A stretch of DNA of 64,000 nt from Ecdyonurus torrentis (lineage: Eukaryota; Arthropoda; Insecta; Ephemeroptera; Heptageniidae), in contig OX439137.1 in NCBI GenBank assembly GCA_949318235.1, positions 2,656,795 through 2,720,794 on the forward strand, written 5' to 3'. This document shows, piece after piece, positions 1-18,631 of this stretch. A program made the position numbers and the translations under genes. The notes beneath the pieces are model-generated. The model had not been told where the DNA came from. It saw only the letters and a list, made by a program, of their open reading frames with translations, and ran no database searches. The first letter of the stretch is position 1. The number at the start of each line of letters is the position of its first letter.

Positions 1-287
1 TTTTGACATACGTCATAGAAGGTGACAGAGCCCTGTGGTCTCTCCGGTTACAAGACATTATTATCTGGAAGAGGAGGAGGGACACAAATTTCCCCTCTTT
101 CGGTCGCTTTAAATTTCCCCTCTTGTTTTGATTCCCCTCCTGTGATGTTTCATACCTGATGCTACCTGGGCAAACTACATCACCTTCTATATATACATCT
201 TGCTACTGTTAACATTTTATGCATTTCTGTGTATCTAAATATTCATGTTTGTACACTCCTCCAGTTTTAAAATCACCCATCAAAGTG

Positions 288-442
288 AAGCTGCTTTCTT
301 TAGAAAATGTTCAACATATCATCTTAAGTGACAACAGTGTTGCAAGATTTAATTTCACGGAACACCTGCAGCTCCTGCAGTGAAGTTTAAATCTGCTGTC
401 ACTTAAGATGACATGTTGACCATTTTCTAAAGAAAGCGGCTT
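288..442. repeat. Small foldback element
   Basis: The left arm (near 298-335, with TTTAGAAAATGTTCAACAT and ATCTTAAGTGACA) is repeated inverted near 398-437 (TGTCACTTAAGAT, then ATGTTGACCATTTTCTAAAG). The loop holds CTGCAGCTCCTGCAG. Seen directly; only one copy is visible here. Confidence 0.7.
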
Positions 443-811
443 CCTTTTAATTGGTAATTTTAAAACCAGAGAAGTGTACTGGGGGGGCTACATTAAGTTT
501 TTCAGTCAAAGAATTATATGCTTTTTCTTACTCCCACCAATACAAGTTGATGTATAATAATATAAGAGTGGTAATAATTACAACATTTCTCTTCCTTTTG
601 TACCTACCCATAAATATCATAGTTATCTATCATACTTGCATCAACACTAAAGACTCCTGAAAATACACGCATGCGTGATACACAGTCAATAAAATATTTG
701 TGAGTTGAGAGTAAACATGCATGTTTATGGATAATATGAAATTTCCATACATTTAAATTTACCCTCATTAAGTGGGGTAACTTTGGACAAATTTGTAAAA
801 ATTATTTACGC

Positions 812-1197
812 TTAAAAGCCCTTGTCAACTTCCTTTTTTATCATTTAGAATACTAGATTGATAATTACCATACCTTATGAATTAGACACCAACACGTTGA
901 TTTTGTATTTATTTTTATTTTGACGGTTATTTCACGCATCTGACATCACAATGTACCACCGCCAATCACAGTCACCGCCCTGGTCACGTGATAAAGTTAA
1001 GCCCCTCCCTCAAGTTCTTTACCCCATCACGGCTCCATCGGTACATTGTGATGTCAGTTGCGGGAAATAACCGTTAAAATAAAAATAAATACAAAATCAA
1101 CTTGTTGGTGTCTAATTCATGGATAATAAGGTATGGTAATTATCAATCTAGTAATAAATGATAAAAAAAAGTACCGGTAAGTTGACAAGGGCCTTAG
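812..1197. mobile_element. MITE family G, copy 1 (long inverted arms)
   Basis: Arms of roughly 150 bp start TTAAAAGCCCTTG and end CAAGGGCCTTA. They hold ATACTAGATTGATAATTA and the phrase GACACCAACACGTTGATTTT in both orientations. The centre carries TGACATCAC / TGTGATGTCA. A second copy at 54764-55166 is flanked by TTAA on both sides, which suggests a TTAA (piggyBac-type) target. Confidence 0.8.
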
Positions 1198-1272
1198 CTA
1201 TGAAGCTCATAGAAATATGAAACAAAAACTGAAAGATAGAGGGCAGAAATCAAGCTTTGTTTTATGTTTCTA

Positions 1273-1722
1273 AGGCATTGCAAAAGTAGGTTTAGTTATA
1301 AAATAAACAAACTGACAGCTCAACAATACTAACAAAGTAGCAGACAACTTAGTGTTCCTGTCTACATTTAACATGCTTTCTTATGGGGCAATGTAACTTA
1401 CCTTTGTGAATTTTTTATTGATGCTGAATTTTTACTGTAGCGTACTGAGTCTCAACTCAAAGCTTTTGTTTACCTAGATTTGAAGTCAATAGGGAACTGA
1501 TTAAAATACAGGAAAACAGAAGCTTTAAGTCTCGTCAGTAAGCTGAAGTAAAAAAGTAAATAAAAAAAAAAAATAAAAAAACTCCGCGAAATGATTTTAA
1601 CTCAAGTTATAACAGCTTTATTGCCCCATAAGAAAGCATGTTAAATGTAGACAGGAACACAAAGTCGTCTGGCTATCAATTTGTTAGTATTGTTGAGCTG
1701 TCAGTTTGTTTTTTTATTTACA
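1273..1722. mobile_element. MITE family R, copy 1 (foldback)
   Basis: The segment with AGCAGACAACTTAGTGTTCC and ATGCTTTCTTATGGGGCAAT near 1340-1400 recurs inverted at 1620-1700 (TGCCCCATAAGAAAGCATG). The outer arms carry CATTGCAAAAGTAGGTTTAG. A half copy lies at 40795-41042. No coding capacity is visible. Confidence 0.75.
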
Positions 1723-1980
1723 GTATTTATTTATTTATTATTATTTTTTTTTTTTAAATCACTAAAACCTTACTTTTCCAAGTATTCTATTAGGGAGAAA
1801 ATAATTATTGAAATTTTGGCCAAAATCACTCCAGGTGTCCAAAGTTACCCCACTAGACAGTACTGTACTTTTTCTTCTTCTTCTTCTTCTTTTTTTATTT
1901 TTTTAAAAACAAAAATTTTTATTAAAAATTATGTTACAAATTGTGACTAAAAATTCCCGATCTTCATATTTTGCCAACAG

Positions 1981-3131
1981 GAAGCGTGACTTCTACACCT
2001 ACCTTAAGTCCCCATCTGAAACTCCTCTCAGAATGTGAACCTACACTTGCTACCCAAGTAAACTGTGCAACAAAAAACAACAGCAGTCTCCACAATATAA
2101 GAATACAAACTGGACTACCAAAAAGTACACGTAAGAAACAAAAATTTTATTGCAAATCTTGTACATTTATCACAAAAAACAAAACTACTCTGATGTTACA
2201 TATACACGACATGCATATCAGGTATTATCCTTGTAATATATGTAACAAAAAATATAAAAGTCTAAAAACTTTAAAATTACATATCAAACTTGAACACAAA
2301 GAAAGTCAATGCAAAATATGTGATAAAAAATTTAAATACTCCGCACATCTACGTTCACATCTAAAAACACATTACGTAGGTCTATCTACTTTAGATTGCA
2401 TATACAGTAACTGTAACTCTAAATTTAAAAGTAGATCAGAGTTACGGAAACATATCAATTTAGAACATATTATAAAAAATACATTTGATTTTTTAAATTC
2501 ATCAGACAGTCAAAAAAATCAAAACTCTGAATATTCAAAACAACATAAAACTCAAAATATTCTTATTTTAAGTAATAATAAAAATAAAGAAAAAGTGACA
2601 AATTCATCATTTTTTAAAACACAAAAATGCAAAATTAACAAAGTATATGATTGTCAAAAATGTGAGTCTGCGTTTTCTAGTAAGGTAAAACTACGTCAAC
2701 ATGATAAGGAAATACATAATATAAAAGTAAAACCATTTTCATGCATACATTGCACCAAAAAATTCCAAAGTAGAAATGGTTTGAAATATCATATAAAAAA
2801 TATACATGTAGAATTATTATGTAAAAAATGCAACATTAATTTTAAGACAAAATTCAAATTTGATGAACATTGTAATAAAAATTCTGCTAAATTTTCATGT
2901 GTAGTTGAAGAAGAAACTCCTATGTCATTGTCTCGTATCCAGGGTTATACTTGTAATTTTTGTAAATGTGAATTAGAATCTAAGAAAGCTCTTGAAATGC
3001 ATATTTATAAGTTACATTTAGATGATTATTTCTTATTTAAGTGTGATTATTGTGGAAAACAAATCAAAACTAGTGCAGAATGTAAAATACATCTCAGGGA
3101 AGTTCATAATGAATTTAGTTCTAGTGAGTGA
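1981..3131 (+). CDS. C2H2 zinc-finger protein, 3' terminal coding exon
   Basis: This is the last coding exon of a multi-finger C2H2 protein, probably a nuclear DNA- or RNA-binding regulator; the target cannot be told. A good acceptor (TATTTTGCCAACAG) precedes base 1981, and the frame is then open to TGA at 3129-3131. The exon opens inside a codon, so an upstream exon ending in one spare base is required; I did not find it in the window. Counting residues from the codon at 1971, zinc ligands are C61/C64/H77/H82, C88/C91/H104/H109, C114/C117/H130/H134, C143/C148/H161/H166, C228/C231/H244/H249, C258/C261/H274/H279, C328/C331/H344/H349 and C358/C361/H374/H379. The finger at 284-300 keeps C, C and one H but lacks the final H. 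An Asn/Lys-rich linker (167-222) separates the first four fingers from the rest. The linkers are not TGEKP, so this is not a KRAB-type array. Codons are strongly AT-biased. A MITE begins five bases after the stop. Confidence 0.9.
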
Positions 3132-3240
3132 ATTACAGTGAAAACTCGATTGTATGTAGTTTGATTTTACGAATTTCTTGATATTATGAAGTCATTTTTT
3201 TTTTAGGTCCTAGCCATTGAGTTACATAGACGTTTCAATG

Positions 3241-3682
3241 TTAAAGGGCCACAGACACTAAATTTTTAGAAGTTGTGCTTGATCTAATATTTAGTACAAC
3301 TATTTATGAAAATAATTGTAAATGTCGTATGGAGCCTCTTCCTTTTAATTAAAAAGTTAAATCAAAGTTTATCAATCTTATATACTCTGCTTCACATATC
3401 TTCAGAACTGTCTCACGCTATTTGGTCACTTTTGGTGGCCAAAATCACATTAACAGGTATTGCCACTTCAAAATGACTATAAAATGTGGCTGGGTGCTGA
3501 TTAAAGATATAAACTTACATGAATCGAAGTATTAAAGTTCGATCGTTGTTTGGCCAAACAATGATCGAACTTTAATTTAATATTTAAATTAGAAGGAATA
3601 GTCGCTTCAGATTTTAACAACTTGTGAAATTGTTTTTGTACCTAAAAAATTCTAAAAAGTCAGTGTGTTTGTGGGCCTTTAA
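3241..3682. mobile_element. TTAA-flanked MITE nested in the pogo-like element
   Basis: The ends are TTAAAGGGCCACAGACACT and AGTGTGTTTGTGGGCCTTTAA, inverted, with TTAA on both sides. An inner hairpin around 3533-3574 pairs AAGTTCGATCGTTGTTTGG with its near-complement. Its insertion splits the pogo-like element and so is younger than it. Confidence 0.75.
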
Positions 3683-3686
3683 TAAA
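3681..3686 (+). promoter_or_regulatory. Candidate poly(A) signal AATAAA for the zinc-finger gene
   Basis: This is the first AATAAA after the zinc-finger stop codon. It spans the junction between the nested MITE (ending TTTAA) and the pogo-like host element (TAAACTTG). ATTAAA variants at 3500-3505 and near 3530 also lie inside the nested MITE. Use in vivo is inference. Confidence 0.4.
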
Positions 3687-3770
3687 CTTGATTTTATGAA
3701 GTGGTCATTTTTTTGGGTCCCTTGCGACTTCATAAAATTTAGTTTTTACTGTATAGCCTTGCTTCAAAAC

Positions 3771-4074
3771 TATAGTGTGTATGCATTCATGTTAGATAAA
3801 GATACCTCAATAACATGAGCGGCATAGGAAAATAACTCATTTTGTCAGTTTAATAATACTCAGTCTGTAATTTTTTTTTTTTTGAGAGCATTAATACTAT
3901 ATTGTATTTAGTATCTCAAGTATTTGAGAATAAAAATAATACCAAAAACAAATAACCGATTTCCCAAAGAAAATTGACTTAAACAAAGTTTGTCCTATGC
4001 TGAGCAATGTTAATCACTGCTCCATTATGGCCTCCATGTGTAGTAAATATGATGTCATCCAGATATGCCCTATA
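3771..4074 (-). mobile_element. MITE family A, copy 1
   Basis: Ends TATAGTGTGTATGC and GCCCTATA; interior has GGCATAGGAAAATAACTCAT, GAGCATTAATACT and CCTATGCTGAGCAATGTTA. Orientation is given as minus because the GATGTCAT (TGACGTCAT-type) end is on the right. Confidence 0.85.
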
Positions 4075-4330
4075 GTGCAAGGTGGTAGTGACTCGCACCA
4101 AATTAAAAAAAAGGTTACCTCATAATTTGTAAAAAAAAAAAAAAAAAGAAAGAAAGAAAGAAAGAAAAGAAAATAAGCCACGTTTTACCAGGTTTATTGT
4201 GGTTGATTCAACTTATTTTCAATACTATTAATTTTAGCCTATTATTACCTATGATTATTATTTTTAATATTAGTTATTTTCTATTTAAACTTACATTTTT
4301 ACCAACTAATTTTTAAGTTCTTTTGTCATG

Positions 4331-4445
4331 TACAACTGTGGCCAAAAGTTTGAGAACAATTTGCATAGGCAACCCACAACCACACTATGTTATCTTTATG
4401 AGAAAACGCAGCAGCCCCATTCTCAAACTTTTGTCCAAAGCTGTA
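4331..4445. mobile_element. Tc1-like MITE, copy 1
   Basis: Palindromic about 115-bp element with inverted ends of the type ACAACTGTGGCCAAAAGTTT and AAACTTTTGTCCAAAGCTGT, flanked by TA. GGCCAAAAGTTT near a terminus is characteristic of Tc1/mariner ends. Second copy at 57238-57361. Confidence 0.8.
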
Positions 4446-5017
4446 CATATTTTGGGTTGTAATCTTTTATATTTTCTATAATATATTTCTCATTAATATT
4501 ATCAATATTATTAATTACTATTTTTCTTACTAACAAAAATTTTAAGTGTATATATATTCTCAACTATATAAATTTAAGTGAAAGGAAACTTTAACGAAAA
4601 TTCTAGTTATTAAATTAACAACTTTAATTAAAAATTATTAAAACATTTATTAATATAATTTTCATGCCATATGTTAATGCTACTAACAAAAATTGTAACT
4701 GACTGTACTGTAAAACAGTTAGGTTAAATTGAGAGGTTGTACACCTGATTTTGCCCAATTAAAAGCCATTAAATATTATTATGTGCTGAAGTGTTCAATT
4801 TTGATTAAAATGATGTTTTATAAACTTTATTTTACTTATATTTTTATAGATATTTTATACACAGATCATAAAAATTATACTATTTGAGTGTGACGTCTGT
4901 TAAAATAAAATATATTTTTTATATAAATAAAAAAAAATTGTGTATATGATTTCCCTAGCATAAATATTATAATGTACAGCATAATTATTAATGAGGAAGA
5001 AATAAAAAAAATATATA

Positions 5018-5375
5018 CATATTCTAAAATAGTGCATTGTTCTGGATTGATAGATACGCAAATTTCTAATTTTTGCATTCATTCATTCATTCATTCATTC
5101 ATTTTTTTTTGTTTTTTTGTTTGTTTTTTTTTGTTTTTTTTTTGTTTTGTTTTTTTTTTTTTTTGAAAATTGAAAAATGGTTTTACGGTCGGTAACTTTA
5201 TGCTTGTGAGCATAGGAAAAAAGTTACCGTTTGTGACGTTTTTCGTGACTTTAAAAATTTAATTAAAATACTTAATAAACTGACATAAATCAGAAATTCG
5301 TATATCTATCGATTCAGGACGATGTCTTGTTTTAGAATATAAAATAAAATTAACCCTCTAAATTTTGTAAGACTT
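5018..5375. mobile_element. MITE family S, copy 1, carrying an ATTC and poly(T) expansion
   Basis: Left end TTCTAAAATAGTGCATTGTTC and right end GATGTCTTGTTTTAGAAT are inverted, with GATAGATACGCAAATTTCTA / TAGAAATTCGTATATCTATC-type inner blocks. Short ATTC repeats and T runs occupy 5075-5164. Relatives lie at 28262-28382 and 55860-56090. Confidence 0.6.
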
Positions 5376-5404
5376 CATCATTATTTAATTTTATTAATTC
5401 TTTT

Positions 5405-5985
5405 CCAATCAAAGTTATCGGTTTAAAAAATTGTTAAGGGTTGTATATAAATGGCTTGTATCTCTAAATTTAAAAAGAAAACTTGCAAACTTTATGATGC
5501 CATTTGAAAGTTAATTGTTACAGCTACCTATGCTAAAATTGTCAGAACTCGTGACCATCAGAAACGAGAGGAAATAATTATTGAAATTAACATGGGCTCT
5601 TATGGGACTAAAACTTCAAAAAATGATAATTTAAAATCTAGTATGGTGAGCCCCTAATTTTTTACATTTTTGAAGATACCTTATCCTGTGCAAAATTTCA
5701 TCTTTTTCTTTCTTTACAATTTTTTAGTCAAATCGCGCAGTACCTGATATGCCACCTTAAAAAATTTCTGTGTCTTAAAACACGTAAAACGTATGTCTAG
5801 TATTTAAATATCTCCAGAATCATGCAATGCATTTAGTTTTCTCAAAAAAAAAAATTTTTTTTTCTCAAAAATTGACAAAAAAAAAAGACAAAAAAAAAAG
5901 TGTTTCTTTCCATATAAGCGTAATTATGTTAAATTAGGAGACCGTTTCCTGCGCGTTATATACCGATACGCTCCATTAAATAAAC
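5405..5985. mobile_element. MITE family F, copy 1, interrupted by family E
   Basis: Left part AAAGTTATCGGTTTAAAAAA and right part with CTTAAAACACGTAAAACGTA, CCATATAAGCGTAA and ACCGATACGCTCCATTA match the intact copy at 23642-23876. A family E element (5434-5760) sits inside at a TTAA. Confidence 0.7.
5434..5760 (-). mobile_element. MITE family E, copy 1 (nested, TTAA-flanked)
   Basis: Flanked by TTAA at both ends. Reads opposite to 58397-58736 and shares GTGACCATCAG, CATGGGCTCTTATGGGACTA and GATTTTTCTTTCTTTACAA-type blocks. It interrupts a family F copy and is younger than it. Confidence 0.8.
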
Positions 5986-6788
5986 GTGATTTATGAGATA
6001 CAGCAGCATACTGTATAGTACGTAATTTCTATTTTCCGTGTGCTAAAGCTCATGAATTTAATTTTGACTTCTTATTTTTTTCTCAGTGTAAACAAATAAA
6101 TTGATAATAAATTATGTAATGTCACTTTTCTATATCTACTTTTTTTTTTTTTTTTTTCCGATTCATTCTATTTAATTTAAACTGCACACTGAACAGACAA
6201 GAAAAAAATAGGAAGCGAGTTTATACATAATGTAATAAAGTTTATATTTACTGTTGTAATTATATAGTTATAAACTTTATGTACATTTCTAAAGCATAAC
6301 TATATTATGTAAATTGTATCGTTAATATTTATGCAGTATGATGTCCAATGTTATATTGATTGTTTTGTTTTTACGTCTCATGGTAATTATGATTAATAAT
6401 TTTAATTAGATTAAATAGTTTTTATGTACCACTTGCAATGAACGAACTTTTTAAAATAATTTGAAATATTCTTAATGCATTTCTTATGGAAAAATTGTTT
6501 TCACTTACTTATTGCAACAATTAAAAACATTTTATTGCAAGTGGTCCATTGGTCCTTTATATAAACGTTAAGTTTTTATTATTATTATTATTATTATTAT
6601 TGGTTTTTAGACAGCTCTTTGACGCCAAGCTTAGTTATATTTAAAAAAAAAAACTTTTAAAGTTAATAGTTACTGACCGTATATATATAATAGTTAGTTA
6701 ATATAATAGTTAGTTAATAGTTAATCTGCCATAAAGAAAAAGAAAAGAAAAAGAAGAAGATGAAAAAATAATAATTTGGTAGTTCCCT

Positions 6789-6900
<112 letters not shown>

Positions 6901-6983
6901 CTTTTCTTAGATATATGTATGCAGTAAGTAATAATTTATTTTAAAACAAAATATTAAAGTGCATGGGTGATGTCAGATTTCAG

Positions 6984-13429
<6,446 letters not shown>

Positions 13430-13463
13430 AAATTTACGATAACGTTAGTTTTCTTAAAAAAAA

Positions 13464-13469
13464 AATAAA
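13464..13469 (+). promoter_or_regulatory. Poly(A) signal AATAAA of the lectin gene
   Basis: Canonical hexamer 35 bases after the stop codon; another AATAAA overlaps the stop at 13425-13430. Confidence 0.65.
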
Positions 13470-13599
13470 GCATGTTTAAACACAACCTATTCTAAACATA
13501 GCCTCCATCTAAACATAAACTGTACCGTAAAGTTACCAAAAAGTTTCATGACAATACACTGAATTGCAACACTTTATACCACCTATCTTTTCACTTTTA

Positions 13600-13790
13600 C
13601 TTGATCACTTCGTTCCCCTCAACGCAGCTGTCAGTCGGTCTTTTTGCGACAAGGACCGTTAGAGTGCGCTAGAGTTAGGATTGGTCTAACTTTTTGCGCT
13701 AAGGAGCCAGCGATAGTTGTCGCACGGCTATCGGCCAGGAACCGATGGACGGGTGCTTCGGCCTACCAGTCTTATTATTGTCGTTACCTA
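13600..13790. other. Unidentified GC-richer island
   Basis: A local rise in G and C in an AT-rich surrounding. It holds two loose copies of GGTCT...TTTTTGCG(A/C)(C/T)AAGGA and a CGGCCAGGAACCGATGG stretch. No long open frame, splice context or RNA fold was recognised. It could be an old retroelement remnant. Confidence 0.3.
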
Positions 13791-14037
13791 AATTTTCTAT
13801 AACATTAAGTTAAATTGATATATAACTTTAACGATAACATTAACTCTATCGTTACCTTCAACGTTATAAGTTAACTATAACGTTTAACAGGTTTTTTAGA
13901 CAATATAATATTATGTACTATTTTTCTTTATGATTATTAATAAGTTTAATCGTTTATAAAGTTAATAGTTTACTTATATTTACTCATTTATAAATAAAAG
14001 TACTAGATAATTATAATTAAAGCACATTATATTGAAA

Positions 14038-14177
14038 GCTATATTACGCAAAAATCATTAATTAAATAGATACAAAAAAGGGGACACAAAATTCTCTCAT
14101 TAGCAGCCTTAATTGTGCTTGCAATTTTGCTTCCCCTTTTTTGTAACTATTTAATTAAAGATTTTCACGTAATATAG
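14038..14177. repeat. Foldback element abutting a family A MITE
   Basis: CTATATTACGCAAAAATC and ACAAAAAAGGGGA at the left pair with TCCCCTTTTTTGT and GATTTTCACGTAATATAG at the right. Confidence 0.75.
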
Positions 14178-14483
14178 GGTGGTTTCATTCATGTTAAAGT
14201 CGACGTCATAAGTGAGTACTAAATAACATTGGCTGGTATATAGGAAAATGGCACATTTTGCCAGTTTAAAAATACTTCGCAATATTTATGAGAGCATTGA
14301 TGCTGTTTACAGGTTGAATTAGTACCTCAAGTATGCAAGAAAAATAATAACGACCAAAAAATAGCTAATTTACCAAAGAAAATAGTCAAAAACTACGTTT
14401 GTCCTATGTTGAGCAATGTTATTTATTGCTCAAGAAGAGCATCGAAAAGCACTCAGAATGACGTCATGCGTACACACCCTCTA
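14173..14483 (-). mobile_element. MITE family A, copy 3
   Basis: TATAGGGTGGTTTCATTCAT start, GTCGACGTCATAAGTGAG, GAATGACGTCATGCGTACAC near the right end. Belongs to the GGTGGTTTC subfamily with copies 5, 6, 13 and 22. Confidence 0.9.
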
Positions 14484-15303
14484 GCTTTCAATAGAGCAAG
14501 CTTTAATTGTAATTATCTATTACTTTTCTTTGATTTGCAATTTAATCCAAAATGTTTTTTTACTTATATTTATATATTACATTTATAAATAAAAGGTTAA
14601 TTTTAATTATAATTTCTCTCACCTCGTCACGAAATATATATATTTTTAATATCACAATGGATTGCTACGATTTCCTAGATATTTTTTCCGTAGTGCCGAG
14701 GGTTAGAACCCATTTAAAGAACATTGAAATACAAAGGCAAAATTTAAACGTTGAAGGTTTTGGTTAATAGTTTTCTCTTTACAAAGATAGATGGCTTTAA
14801 TATTATGTTTTTACTGCTGGTAAATTTATTTAAAAGTAAATATAAGCATCTCGTCTGGATTCTTTTAAATTTATTTACATATTTATTATTATTATCAGAC
14901 TACTTTGTTAGTATGTAGTATGTATATAAAGTACCTAGTGCTATGGTTGTATACCTAGATTTTAATATAAAAATATTTTTAATTTTTAGTAATTATTCTT
15001 TAAGAAAATATGTTTTATTAATATATTATTGTAATTTTTTTTTCCTATCTATAAAATTTATCAATCAAAAGTAGTGATATGCAAGTAATAAAACCACTGA
15101 CTGCAGCCTTATCATTAAAATATATTTTATACAGATGCATCATTATTAAAATTAAAGATATACTTATTTTATAGTTTTATTGTCATTACATATTATATTA
15201 TGAGTATCCTAAAAGTTATGCAAATAGTTGGTCATATATGACAAACTTGCTGCCTACTTTACAGGGAGCTTATGACGCGTATTTTGTTTAAATATACTTT
15301 TGT
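14484..15303. other. AT-rich interval, no gene seen
   Basis: Only short open frames without splice signals or recognisable protein similarity. The block AGTATCCTAAAAGTTATGCA...TTTACAGGG near 15203-15266 recurs at 61875-61938, next to another tetranucleotide tract. Confidence 0.5.
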
Positions 15304-15937
<634 letters not shown>

Positions 15938-15973
15938 TTCTTGCTAACTTTCTTATATGTATGTTTGATGACA

Positions 15974-15977
<4 letters not shown>

Positions 15978-16058
<81 letters not shown>
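15978..16058. repeat. (AT)n then (GTAT)n microsatellite
   Basis: About 70 bp of AT followed by GTAT units. Confidence 0.95.
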
Positions 16059-16059
16059 G

Positions 16060-16569
16060 TATATGTATATTTATATGCCAATTAATGTAGCACTTTTGAT
16101 ATTTAATTTGAATATTTATAAATTTTACTTCATATTAAAATCTATACATAATTTAACTATTTCTTCTTAAACATCAAAAATGACAACAACAAAATACCAC
16201 AGACCAGGAAAACCATATTTCTCATCCAAATAAATAAAAGAAAACTGACGTACATTAGAATAAATATAAAAATACTGTATATTTAGATGTAAAAGAAAAT
16301 AAATATTTTAATGTGAAACCATAAAATCTGTTGACACAAAATATTCACCATCTATCATGGTTCATTAAATACATAAATACTGTACAATATAATAATGTTT
16401 ACTGTGCATAAACATATAATATATTTTATTATAATACATAATGCTTTAGGCAGGTTACATAGTCTATATTAAAATATTTAGACGTATCTTCTTTTAAGTC
16501 AGCCCACACATCGGTTTTTATATTATACACATTCATATTATATAATTATATAAATTAGGTATACTATAT

Positions 16570-16614
<45 letters not shown>

Positions 16615-16742
16615 AACTGTTTCTTTGTCATTTTCAACATTCATTTTATCATATTAGGCTCTAAAATAACAATTAAATTATAACATATATAATATATATA
16701 TTTTATTATTTATAGTAAAAATTTGAAAGTTTTCCGTTGCTC
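16060..16742. other. AT-rich interval, no gene seen
   Basis: No exon-like segment found. A short (AT)n lies at 16570-16610. Confidence 0.5.
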
Positions 16743-16810
16743 ATAATAGAGGTTATTGGTTTAAAAAATTCTTAAAATATTTGAATGGCTTAAAACACGT
16801 AAAAGTATGT
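16743..16810. mobile_element. MITE family F fragment
   Basis: ATAGAGGTTATTGGTTTAAA to GGCTTAAAACACGTAAAAGT matches the left part of 23642-23876. Confidence 0.6.
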
Positions 16811-16911
16811 TGACTCAGGTTATTTGATGATAAAAGGATAGATAGTAATAATAATATAGATTTATTGAGCAAGGAATTATACAGACATAACAGTCAAGAT
16901 CACAAATGATG

Positions 16912-17406
16912 CAATGAGGAAGTCTACACAAAGTTAACCCCTATGTTTGAATACGTCATTAGAAAGATAAAAAGTAGTAGATAAACTTAGCATAGGCAAT
17001 TACCTGCAAAATTGACGTTTTATTTAATAAAAGAAAGAAATAAAAAATTTCAATTCCCAACCCTTTGCCGACTGTGATGTCATTTGTTTACATCCGATTT
17101 TCAATTGTCTTCTGGATTTCAAACGATCCCATTGTTGAAAGGCGGCCGTCTGCCGTTAATTTTTTTGAATTTGTAGCAGTTGCATGAAATCCAGAAGACA
17201 ATTGAAAATTGGATGTAAACAAATGACGTCACAGTCGGCAAAGGGTTGGGAATTGAAATGTTTTATTCCTTCTTTTATTAAATAAAACGTCAATTTTCCA
17301 GGTAAATGCCTATGCTAAGTTTATCTATAGTAGTATACTACTTTTTCTCTTTCAAATGATGTATTCAAACATAGGTGTTAACTTTGTGTAGACTTCCTCA
17401 ATGCTC
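16912..17406. mobile_element. Large foldback element, arms about 230 bp
   Basis: GAGGAAGTCTACACAAAGTT, CTTAGCATAGGCAATTACCT, CCCAACCCTTTGCCGACTGT and CAATTGTCTTCTGGATTTC at the left all recur inverted at the right. ATGACGTCACAG is in the right arm. A 5' fragment lies at 39617-39705. Confidence 0.88.
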
Positions 17407-17948
17407 AAAAGGATCATTAAAAAGGCAAAGCTCATCGAGTTAATTATCCATTAGGAAACATAAAATAGAAAAAATACTAGATTTTACATGTTTTTAAAAC
17501 ACAGACGCAACCATCTCTTTAACAGCACAATCTAACTTATTATATAGACCAACGCTTCTAGGAAAAAAAGAATCATTATAATAGTTAGGTAGCACTTCTG
17601 AGTGTTTGAATACAGGTTTGGATAAGGTGATGATGAAATAACAACAGAGTCTTAAAGATCTATTTTTAAATATGTGTATTCACTTACCTACTAGTTTACA
17701 ACTACATGTTCAATTACACTCGCGTTAAGTTTATATTTTTAGACGTTGCATCGGGCTCGTCTCGTGAGCATTTGACCAACTCCAGCGCTCACGCCTACGC
17801 GGCACTTGCCTTAGCGCTAACGTTGCTGATAACATTTTTTTTTACTTGATTTCATAACATTTTTTACTGGTCCACGCTTTCATATGTGCCGTGGGACGTG
17901 GGGGTCACATGCACATGAATGTAATTTAGTTGTGGCCTGCTTTTTTTT

Positions 17949-18014
17949 TGAAGATCCCATTTCATGTTTAATCATTAAAAAGCACATGTTGTTTTATGTG
18001 GTCTATTGCTTTAA
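17949..18014 (-). mobile_element. MITE family C fragment (copy 3)
   Basis: GAAGATCCCATTTCATGTTT to GTGGTCTATTGCTTTAA, the terminal 65 bp of the family. Confidence 0.8.
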
Positions 18015-18503
18015 TATGTATTATTTCAAATTAAAAGTTCAAAAATTAATTTCTTCTTTACTATACATACATTTTTGACAATTGATTTTCGTTGAGAGTC
18101 ATGCGAAATTAAATGTTTGAAGCTCATTGTGTCAGCTACTCGCGATAATAATTTCAAGCTAACTGTAAATCACGAGCACGAAAATAATGTTATTAATTTC
18201 CCCCCCAGAAACTATGAAAATCAGATAGTAATAAAATCAGAAGGATTCACATTACGGTTATTATTTTAACTGTACCAGAATGAGTTTTAAGTAGAAATTT
18301 TTTAATCAATTTTGACTTTGGTATATAATTTCATTAATATATTTCGTTGAAGCTATAATATGTGTACCATATCAGGTTTTCCACAAACTAACCTCGTAGT
18401 AGAGTTTTTAATTCTTCTTCTTTTATGCAACCTTCAATCTTACTATACCTGTCCTTTACATAGAACTCAAAGTTGTATTAAAAAAAAAACTACTGCGAGG
18501 CAA

Positions 18504-18506
<3 letters not shown>

Positions 18507-18596
<90 letters not shown>
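18507..18596. repeat. (AT)n flanked by an inverted repeat
   Basis: About 90 bp of AT between GCGAGGCAAGATGT and ACATCTTGCTGCGAGG, so the whole 18494-18612 segment is a potential cruciform. Confidence 0.92.
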
Positions 18597-18601
<5 letters not shown>

Positions 18602-18631
18602 TTGCTGCGAGGTTACTATGTAAAATAGCTG

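Larger units (their letters stand above)
3136..3751. mobile_element. Pogo-like MITE directly after the zinc-finger stop codon
   Basis: The left end CAGTGAAAACTCGATTGTAT and the right end TTTTTACTG are inverted and flanked by TA. The CAGT-AAACTCGAT start resembles pogo/Tigger termini. Both ends share ATTATGAAGTC / GACTTCATAAAA and GGTCC / GGGTCC subterminal blocks. Another MITE (3241-3682) is nested inside. Confidence 0.7.
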
